From the NCBI GenBank assembly GCA_009783235.1, contig WRHN01000001.1:1-64000 (forward strand): DNA of 64,000 nucleotides, in the 5' to 3' direction. Below the pieces are notes generated by a model, which was not told the DNA's origin, did not search any database, and saw only the letters and a program-made list of their open reading frames with translations. Position 1 is the first letter of the stretch. The number at the start of each line of letters is the position of its first letter. Source of the DNA: Candidatus Saccharimonadota bacterium (GTDB taxonomy: Bacteria > Patescibacteriota > Saccharimonadia > Saccharimonadales > Saccharimonadaceae). The position numbers and the translations under genes are program-made. This document shows, in pieces, positions 58,766-64,000 of the stretch.

Positions 58766-58842
58766 GGGGCATTAGCTCAGTTGACTAGAGCGCTACATTC
58801 GCATTGTAGAGGTCCGGGGTTTAAGTCCCCGATGCTCCACCA
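58766..58842 (+). tRNA. tRNA-Ala (anticodon CGC)
   Basis: Acceptor GGGGCAT/ATGCTCC contains the G3-U70 pair that identifies tRNA-Ala; anticodon loop TTCGCAT (CGC) on CTACA/TGTAG; encoded CCA. The D-loop reads TTGACT and the T-loop TTTAAGT, so the usual G19-C56 contact is replaced by A19-U56. TGC-TACAAT about 35 bases upstream is the promoter. Confidence 0.94.
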
Positions 58843-58954
58843 AAACTCTGGTATGTAAACACCCAGAAAAAACTTATGCAGGCCCTTGATAAAGGTCATC
58901 AACGGACTACATATTTAAAGAATACTGATTAAATTTTAAATAAAAGGAGAGACT

Positions 58955-60442
58955 ATGATAACAGGTATAGCTGCTATCATCGGTGTGGCCGCTGGTGCGG
59001 GCGGATTTTTTGCGTACGAAAGAGTGCGCAAAGCGAACACTGGTGCTAAAGCCGATAAAATTATCGCTGAGGCGAAAAAAGAGGCCTCGGACATATTGCT
59101 AAAAGCAACCGAGAAATCTAAAGAAGAAGAAAAAGAGCGTCGCGCGGAAACTAAAAAAGCCGACAGACGCATAGAAGAGCGCGAAAAGAAACTCGATGGA
59201 AAACTTGACGAAATTGTTAAGCGCAGTGAAAAGTTGGGCGACAGCGAGGCTGAGCTCGAAGAATTGAAAAACGAAATTCGCTCAATTCGCACTAAACAGC
59301 AAGAAAAACTCGAAAAAATCGCTAAACTGTCTAAAGACGAGGCTAAAGAAAAACTGCTAAAGATGACCGAAAAAGATGTCGCAAAAGATTTGCTCGGTCT
59401 GGTTAGTAAAATGCAAAAAGAAGCTGAAGGCGAGGCCGAAGATCGCGCGCAGATGGTTTTGGCGACTGCTATGGAGCGGATTAGTTCCGAGTCAACTTCT
59501 GAGCGTACCGTTACGGCGTTGCCGCTGTCGGACGACGAAATGAAGGGTCGCATTATCGGTAAGGAAGGTCGTAATATTCAAGCTATTCAGCGCGCAACGG
59601 GCGTGGATATTTTAGTTGACGACACGCCTGGTATGATTGTTTTGTCGAGCTTTGATCCAGTTAGACGTCAAGTGGCGCGCGAAACTTTGGAAATTTTAAT
59701 GAAAGACGGGCGCATTCATCCTGGTCGCATTGAAGAGGTGACAGAAAAGGCTCAGAAAAATATCGATAAAGAAATTCAACGTGCTGGCGAAGATGCGGCG
59801 CGTGAAGTCGGTGTTGTAGGCTTACCGCCGGAATTGACGCGGCTTTTGGGCGAGTTGAAATATCGTACCAGTTATGGCCAAAACGTGCTGAAACATTCGG
59901 TTGAAATGACTCAACTGGCTGGCATGATAGCGTCAGAAATCGGCGCTGACGTGGTGGTTACGAAAACCGCGGCCCTGCTTCACGACATCGGTAAAGCGGT
60001 CACTCATCGTATCGAGGGCAAGCACCATCATATCGGCGCAGAGTTGGGGCGAAAATACGGCCTGAGTGATGCTATCGTGCACGCTATTGAGGCGCACCAT
60101 GAAGATATTGACGCTACTACGCCTGAGGCGGTGATTATCCGCGTAGTTGACACTTTGTCGTCTGCTCGCCCGGGTGCGCGCAGTGCTTCCAGCGAGAATT
60201 TTGCTGAGCGCATGAAAGACTTGGAAAACGTTGCCATGAGTTTCGAAGGAATCGAAAAAGCTTACGCCATTTCTGCCGGTCGCGAGGTGCGTGTGATGGT
60301 AGTTCCAGAGAAAATTGATGATTTAACTGCTTTTCGATTGGCTAAAGAAATTGCCGATAAAATCGAATCAACCATGAGCTATCCAGGCACTATCAAAGTC
60401 AACGTAATCAGGGAAACGCGCGCAGTCGAATATGCTAAATAA
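58955..60442 (+). CDS. rny: Ribonuclease Y
   Basis: 495 residues with AAAGGAGAG before the ATG. One membrane helix (about 2-22), a long coiled coil of Lys, Glu and Arg (about 25-170), a KH RNA-binding domain (about 190-255; MKGRIIGKEGRNIQAIQRATG) and an HD domain (about 320-415; LLHDIGKAVTH, HHHIGAELG, AIEAHHED). Order and length match RNase Y, the membrane-bound endonuclease that starts mRNA decay. Together with RNase J it gives this organism a Bacillus-type RNA decay set. The next gene overlaps its end by 11 bases. Confidence 0.95.
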   Translation: MITGIAAIIGVAAGAGGFFAYERVRKANTGAKADKIIAEAKKEASDILLKATEKSKEEEKERRAETKKADRRIEEREKKLDGKLDEIVKRSEKLGDSEAELEELKNEIRSIRTKQQEKLEKIAKLSKDEAKEKLLKMTEKDVAKDLLGLVSKMQKEAEGEAEDRAQMVLATAMERISSESTSERTVTALPLSDDEMKGRIIGKEGRNIQAIQRATGVDILVDDTPGMIVLSSFDPVRRQVARETLEILMKDGRIHPGRIEEVTEKAQKNIDKEIQRAGEDAAREVGVVGLPPELTRLLGELKYRTSYGQNVLKHSVEMTQLAGMIASEIGADVVVTKTAALLHDIGKAVTHRIEGKHHHIGAELGRKYGLSDAIVHAIEAHHEDIDATTPEAVIIRVVDTLSSARPGARSASSENFAERMKDLENVAMSFEGIEKAYAISAGREVRVMVVPEKIDDLTAFRLAKEIADKIESTMSYPGTIKVNVIRETRAVEYAK

Positions 60443-61085
60443 AATTCGACTAATCCAACGCAATTTTGGTCTGATTGGCGCCACTGGATTTTTCATTGCG
60501 GCTTTCGCCATAGCTATCATGAATTGGCGCGGCGCCAGTTTGACAATCAGCCAACACATCGCTTCGGACGTCGTGTCTATGGTAATATTTGGCTTCATCA
60601 ACACCATAGCCACGACCCTAATTGCGATTTGTTTGTTCAACTATATTGCCAAACGCTGGAAGTTGGGCCGCATTTTTAAATTTTTGGCGGGAACGTTGAC
60701 CGCTGGACTGTATCTAATCGGCTGGTTTCCAGATCAATTCGACAATTTTGCCAGCTCGATTATTCATAAGTCCGCGGCATTTGCGGTCTTTACGGTAGCG
60801 GCAATTATGGTGGCCACTCTGGGGACGCTGCTGTGGAATCGCACAGGCTGGGCTCTAAAAACCGCCGCTAGCGCGTTTGTGGTCGCCGGTCTGTTCGGCG
60901 TGGTTACTGCTTCGTTCTTTTTCGAGTTTTTCGCCAACAATATCTTCTGGGTTGAGAGTTTTTACATGGTTGCGTTCTATGCTTTTGTGTTGAGTATGGT
61001 TTATTCAAAAGACCGCGGCAAATCTTGGTTTAAAAAGCATTTCCAGAGCTTTGAGAATTTGCTGAGCAAGCTATATAGGCGTTAA
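60432..61085 (+). CDS. Polytopic membrane protein (DUF998-like)
   Basis: 217 residues with six membrane helices; GWFPDQFDNFASSIIHKSAAFAVFTV in the middle recalls the L-x-P-x-x-x-x-x-H-x-x-x-A pattern of DUF998-type proteins, whose function is unknown. It overlaps rny by 11 bases and lacks its own promoter, so it is translated from the rny message. A basic C-terminal tail (KSWFKKHFQSFENLLSKLYRR) faces the cytosol. Confidence 0.65.
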   Translation: MLNKIRLIQRNFGLIGATGFFIAAFAIAIMNWRGASLTISQHIASDVVSMVIFGFINTIATTLIAICLFNYIAKRWKLGRIFKFLAGTLTAGLYLIGWFPDQFDNFASSIIHKSAAFAVFTVAAIMVATLGTLLWNRTGWALKTAASAFVVAGLFGVVTASFFFEFFANNIFWVESFYMVAFYAFVLSMVYSKDRGKSWFKKHFQSFENLLSKLYRR

Positions 61086-61118
61086 AAACAGAGCTTTAAA
61101 CAGCTGAAAAAATAAAAC

Positions 61119-61139
61119 ACTCAGGCGCTAGCACTGAGT
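61119..61139 (-). terminator. Terminator of the initiator tRNA gene
   Basis: ACTCAG/CTGAGT stem (61119-61124 with 61134-61139), loop of 9, then GTTTTATTTTTT on the minus strand. Confidence 0.7.
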
Positions 61140-61148
61140 AATTTACTG

Positions 61149-61226
61149 TGGTGGCGGGGGTTGGATTCGAACCAACGACCTCGTGGTTATGAGCCACGCG
61201 AGCTGACCAGACTGCTCCACCCCGCG
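61149..61226 (-). tRNA. Initiator tRNA-fMet (anticodon CAT)
   Basis: Begins CGCGGGGTGGAGCAG as initiators do; position 1 (C) faces C72 and is unpaired, the bacterial initiator hallmark, and A11-U24 is present. Anticodon loop CTCATAA. The anticodon stem is CGTGG/CCACG, so the usual three G-C pairs are reduced to two plus U29-A41. Encoded CCA. Confidence 0.95.
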
Positions 61227-61240
61227 ATATTGTGCCACAT

Positions 61241-61270
61241 ATTGTAGCAAAAACCGTACAGCTTTGTCAA
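61241..61270 (-). promoter_or_regulatory. Promoter of the initiator tRNA
   Basis: On the minus strand TTGACA (61270-61265), 18-base spacer, TACAAT (61246-61241) with TGC upstream, 15 bases before the mature tRNA. Confidence 0.75.
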
Positions 61271-61338
61271 CAGGGTAAGCCGCGTGCGGTTTATTATCAT
61301 CATTGAGCAATGTTCATGAGTCGTGTATAATTGAACAC

Positions 61339-62066
61339 ATGATAGAGAATTTTAAAGAGAACAAAGCGTCTTACGAAGCGCGCATTGCAGTTCCCGAGGA
61401 GCTGCACCTTGGTCTGTAGATTATCCTGGCTATTATCCGCCAGATTACACCGATGATAAAATTTTGGCAAATAGTTTGCATGACGAGCAAATCGATCCAA
61501 TATCGCCCAGGGACGTCGATTTTTCAACTCGCAGCAGTTATTGCGGCGAGTTGGTTTTTGACGACTGGGGAAATCCGCTGAACCCTATGGGGCGGACAGG
61601 GCTGACCGGCAGAGGCATACTTTACAAATGGGGTGCGAATCACGCCGCAGACCCGATTGTTATTGCGAGGTCAGGCGATGCTGACAAAATTCTCTTGATT
61701 AAACGTCAAGATAGTGGACAGTGGGCTTTGCCTGGTGGCATGGTAGATGCGGGTGAGAAAGTTTCGAGGACCGCCAAGCGAGAGCTCGCAGAAGAAGCCG
61801 GCGTCGATGTGTCTGAGGTTGAAGGCGTTGAAGTTTTTGCTGGTTATGTAGACGACCCGCGGAACACGGATAATTCTTGGATGGAAACGGCGGCTTTCGT
61901 TTTTGTTGTTGATTTCACACCACAACCCAAAGCAAGTTCTGACGCTGTTGATGCGCAGTGGTTTGACATTGGCGGCGGCGTTAAGTCTCTCGAAGAGGCA
62001 ACTGGCGGTTTGTACGCTAGTCATGCCGAAATCATTGGCGAAGCGCTGAAGCTAATAAATGAATAA
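61339..62066 (+). pseudogene. NUDIX hydrolase (NUDT9 / ADP-ribose pyrophosphatase type), frameshifted near the start
   Basis: A 26-codon frame begins with ATG 61339, 7 bases after TATAAT, and reads SYEARIAVPEE before stopping at TAG 61417-61419. The rest of the protein continues in another frame from about 61404: PWSVDYPGYYPPDYTDD, then MGRTGLTGRGILYKWGANHAADP and the NUDIX box GGMVDAGEKVSRTAKREL-AEEAG (about nt 61730-61810). Human NUDT9 has the same order (V-P, then Y-x-P-x-x-Y-T, GRTGL-GRG, WGPNHAADP). One missing base between 61399 and 61404 explains the break. The enzyme would split ADP-ribose to AMP and ribose 5-phosphate. Either a sequencing error, a pseudogene, or translation from an internal TTG (61464). 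Confidence 0.75.
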
Positions 62067-62079
62067 CTTTTGTATGCAA

Positions 62080-62484
62080 TTAATCTGTAAAACTTAATTT
62101 CTCAGCCAAGCTTTTCAGGTTATTTTCGTCAACGTTAACTGGATATCCGTGGTGCAGCCGCAGGACATCTTCGTCATAAATCGGCACCAAGTGAACGTGT
62201 CCATGATTAGGCACGCCCAGGCCCTCGATTACCGTGCCAACTCTCATAGGTTGCAAAACCTCCTGCATGCGCTCGGCCACTTTTTTAGCAGTACTCCACA
62301 CCGCGGCGTAGTAGTCATCTGGCAATTGCCAAATTTGATCAACTTGCACTTTTGGTACGACCAGCACGTGGCCGTCCGCTAGGGGGTTAATGTCCAAAAA
62401 TACGAAAGTTTTGTCGTCCTCGTAAATTTTGTGGGCGGGTATTTCGCCGTTGATAATTTTAGTAAAAATGCTTGTGTTTTCCAT
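62080..62484 (-). CDS. HIT-family hydrolase
   Basis: 134 residues from the ATG at 62484; TATAAT (62493-62498) ends 8 bases before it, while the ATG two codons earlier is only 2 bases from the box. FTKIINGEIPAHKIYEDD is the family start, DGHVLVVPK the central strand and HGHVHLVP (about 96-103) the histidine triad H-x-H-x-H. HIT proteins cut nucleoside phosphoramidates or dinucleotides in the cytosol. The promoter overlaps that of the divergent carboxypeptidase gene base for base. Confidence 0.9.
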   Translation of the reverse strand: MENTSIFTKIINGEIPAHKIYEDDKTFVFLDINPLADGHVLVVPKVQVDQIWQLPDDYYAAVWSTAKKVAERMQEVLQPMRVGTVIEGLGVPNHGHVHLVPIYDEDVLRLHHGYPVNVDENNLKSLAEKLSFTD

Positions 62485-62492
62485 ATTCATAT

Positions 62493-62500
62493 ATTATACT
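62493..62500. promoter_or_regulatory. Overlapping back-to-back -10 boxes (HIT gene and carboxypeptidase gene)
   Basis: The 8 bases ATTATACT contain TATAAT on the minus strand (62493-62498) and TATACT on the plus strand (62495-62500). The two start codons lie only 23 bases apart, so the polymerase can hold only one promoter at a time. Confidence 0.6.
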
Positions 62501-62507
62501 ACAAGTT

Positions 62508-63707
62508 ATGAAAGGTGGGAAATCCAAAATCATCACCGGCATAGCTGGTTTTTTGATAGTTGCGAGTGCTTTGTGGGCTGTGGCCTTGGCTCTGGCTATT
62601 AAACCAGTTGGTGGGCTAGAATTAGACACTAACGCTCAAAGTTCAGAGCCAGCGGGCGAAGAAATAACTTTTGTTTGGCCGAGCGAAGGTGCGGCGGCCA
62701 TCGGCATGAATGATAAAATCAAATCCGACTTTAATGGTGACGAAGTGCGAGCCATGGCGAGTATCACGAAGGTAGTTACGGCGTTGGTGGTGCTTGATAA
62801 AAAACCAATAAACACTGGTGAAATTGGCGAAGTTTTGACTATGACCGACAAAGATGTGGCGCTTTACCAAAAAACCAAGGCCGCGGGCGGCTCAAATATA
62901 GAGGTCAAAGCTGGCGAAGAAATCAATCAAGTCGATATGTTAAAAGCTATGATGTTGGTGAGCGCCAACAATATAGCGGACAGTTTGGCTAATTGGGCTT
63001 TTGGTTCAGAAGAAGAATATGTGGCGGCAGCGAACGATTGGTTGGCCCAAAAAGGTTTCACTGACACCAAAGCGGCAGACGCTAGCGGGCTAGACCCGGC
63101 GTCGGTTTCGACGGCTAATGAATTAGTTAAGCTTGCTATGTTGGCTGATCGCAGCACGGTTTTGCAGAGCGTGTTTTCCACCAAAGACGCTCGATTCCAA
63201 GGTGCGCAAATCATCAACACCAACACCCTCCTGGGTATCAACGGCATCTATGGTCTAAAAACGGGGCATACTAGCGCCGCAGGGGCCAATCTGCTGTTTG
63301 TGTCTAAGTATAAACTTGGCCAAAACGAAGGCGCAATTTACGGCGTGGTCTTGGGCCAAACCGATGAAAATCTGTTCCAAGCGGCAAAAGATTTAAACGA
63401 CTCCGCCCAGTCAAATATTGGTAAAGTTGTTGTCTTGGCTAAGGGCTCGGTAGTCGGTCAGGTTACTTCGCGTTGGGGCGACAAATCCGATATCGTGGTG
63501 GCAAATGATTTAATGACCGTGAACTGGAAAGACGAAAATGACGCGTTAGTGGCGGTTAACGCCGGGACAGATCTTGGCGGCATGACTTCAGTTGCTGGTG
63601 GCCAAAAAGTTGGCGAAGCGACAGTTGGTTTTGAGAGTGTTGATGTGGTGACCAAATATACTTTGCGCGCCCCAAGTTTTCTGTGGCGGATAACCAATCC
63701 GTTTTAA
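62508..63707 (+). CDS. D-alanyl-D-alanine carboxypeptidase (S11, PBP5-like)
   Basis: 399 residues from the ATG at 62508; TATACT ends 7 bases before it, so the frame 12 codons upstream is not used. A signal-anchor helix (about 8-28) is followed by the penicillin-binding fold: ASITKVVTAL is the S-x-x-K motif, SANNIAD the S-x-N motif, and GLKTGHTSAAG the K-T-G motif. S11 enzymes remove the last D-Ala of the stem peptide outside the membrane and so limit cross-linking. The C-terminal part (about 305-390) is a beta-rich domain as in PBP5; the end WRITNPF has no amphipathic anchor. Confidence 0.88.
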   Translation: MKGGKSKIITGIAGFLIVASALWAVALALAIKPVGGLELDTNAQSSEPAGEEITFVWPSEGAAAIGMNDKIKSDFNGDEVRAMASITKVVTALVVLDKKPINTGEIGEVLTMTDKDVALYQKTKAAGGSNIEVKAGEEINQVDMLKAMMLVSANNIADSLANWAFGSEEEYVAAANDWLAQKGFTDTKAADASGLDPASVSTANELVKLAMLADRSTVLQSVFSTKDARFQGAQIINTNTLLGINGIYGLKTGHTSAAGANLLFVSKYKLGQNEGAIYGVVLGQTDENLFQAAKDLNDSAQSNIGKVVVLAKGSVVGQVTSRWGDKSDIVVANDLMTVNWKDENDALVAVNAGTDLGGMTSVAGGQKVGEATVGFESVDVVTKYTLRAPSFLWRITNPF

Positions 63708-63708
63708 T

Positions 63709-63876
63709 TTATCGGCGCTGTTCTTTTGTAATTTCGGAGTTTTTCATCTTGCTTTCCCTCAACGATTCATATACAATAAACATAAACATAAACATCAACC
63801 AGGCTGTCGAGTCCAACACCTTTGGCACGACAGCACTCGAAGTTAAGAAGTTAATAACATAAGTCAATAGAATCAT
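63709..63876 (-). CDS. Possible 55-residue membrane peptide
   Basis: In the 167-base gap between the carboxypeptidase and pilin genes the minus strand has an ORF whose ATG (63876) overlaps the pilin ATG on the other strand. It encodes a hydrophobic stretch (STAWLMFMFMFIVYES) and a charged tail (ESKMKNSEITKEQRR). TATTAT lies 8 bases upstream of the ATG but inside the pilin gene. No family; may be chance. Confidence 0.3.
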   Translation of the reverse strand: MILLTYVINFLTSSAVVPKVLDSTAWLMFMFMFIVYESLRESKMKNSEITKEQRR

Positions 63877-64000
63877 GCGCAGACATAATAAACCCAAACG
63901 CTCCCAACACGGCGACACCCTCATCGAAGTCCTACTCGCAGTCGCCGTCCTTTCACTTGCTACCGTCATGACCATGTCTGTAGTTAACAACTCCCACCGC
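63875..64000 (+). CDS. Type IV pilin-like protein, N-terminal part (runs off the window)
   Basis: 42 codons are visible. A basic leader (MRRHNKPKRSQHG) is followed by DTLIEVLLAVAVLSLATVMTMS: glycine before a cleavage point, Glu at mature position 5 and a hydrophobic helix, the prepilin signature recognised by prepilin peptidase. The T-L-I-E-V-L-L start resembles minor pilins of the PilV type. No Shine-Dalgarno site is visible. The rest of the gene and possibly a type IV pilus operon lie beyond base 64000. Confidence 0.8.
   Translation, partial: MRRHNKPKRSQHGDTLIEVLLAVAVLSLATVMTMSVVNNSHR

Noticed and set aside
1-64000. Alternative genetic code (UGA as glycine), as in Gracilibacteria and Absconditabacteria
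   Set aside because: Conserved proteins carry no in-frame UGA, and UGA ends several genes at the expected place.

Overview
The window looks like chromosomal DNA of a small-genome Candidate Phyla Radiation bacterium, most probably a Saccharibacterium (TM7); this is inferred from gene content, no 16S gene is present. Pointers are a tandem set of VirB2/TrbC-like pilins beside a VirB6-like protein, large secreted proteins of unknown family, a short MurE-type ligase, RNase J together with RNase Y, and very compact spacing. UGA acts as a normal stop (for example at 14307-14309 and 30725-30727). Eleven tRNA genes are present and all carry an encoded CCA; there is no rRNA and no CRISPR array.

Layout. 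1-932: 3' end of an MgtA-type Mg2+ ATPase. 943-1957: a weak small ORF, a perfect palindrome and a five-tRNA cluster (Leu, Asp, Tyr, Thr, Gln; minus strand). 2055-16795: a surface and secretion region with a PEGA protein, a three-domain cell-wall hydrolase, two lipoproteins, a CHAP-domain protein, a 1119-residue BspA-like repeat protein, a VirB6/TrbL-like membrane protein and, divergently, six VirB2-like pilin genes, one of which is three pilin units fused. 16833-20313: envelope glycan genes (GtrB-like, GtrA-like, polytopic protein, methyltransferase). 20393-22054: Hsp20, ComF-like and a membrane protein. 22100-22845: tRNA-Ser and a frameshifted methyltransferase. 22864-27762: an LPXTG surface protein, a CDP-alcohol phosphatidyltransferase and an ABC exporter. 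27837-31894: tRNA-Pro, membrane proteins, a zinc metallopeptidase and a redox operon (rhodanese, glutaredoxin, thioredoxin reductase). 31942-46920: formyltransferase, MurE-like ligase, TsaD, FemAB-like, ValS, YvcK, LiaF-like plus ABC exporter, RNase J and a PRC-barrel protein. 47033-51761: tRNA-Leu, an HD-domain gene enclosed by inverted repeats and preceded by a structured leader, a propeller-like secreted protein and small membrane proteins. 51801-64000: a large surface protein, DsbA-like protein, CBS protein, AspS, tRNA-Ala, RNase Y, initiator tRNA, a frameshifted NUDIX gene, a HIT protein, a D,D-carboxypeptidase and the start of a type IV pilin gene.

How the parts fit. Much of the window builds or decorates the cell surface: peptidoglycan synthesis and trimming, surface adhesins, secretion/pilin parts and thiol-redox proteins for exported substrates. 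This is what an epibiont that must hold on to and exchange material with a host cell would need, but that lifestyle is inference.

Two genome-style features recur. First, many genes have a TATAAT-like box (often with an upstream TGn) ending only 6-10 bases before the start codon and no Shine-Dalgarno site, so leaderless transcription seems common; this was used to choose several starts. Second, dyads or overlapping promoter elements sit exactly on these compact promoters (hsp20/comF, liaF-like, rnj, HIT/carboxypeptidase). The most unusual single locus is 47144-49065: near-identical 34-bp inverted repeats enclose an HD-domain gene and its strongly folded leader.
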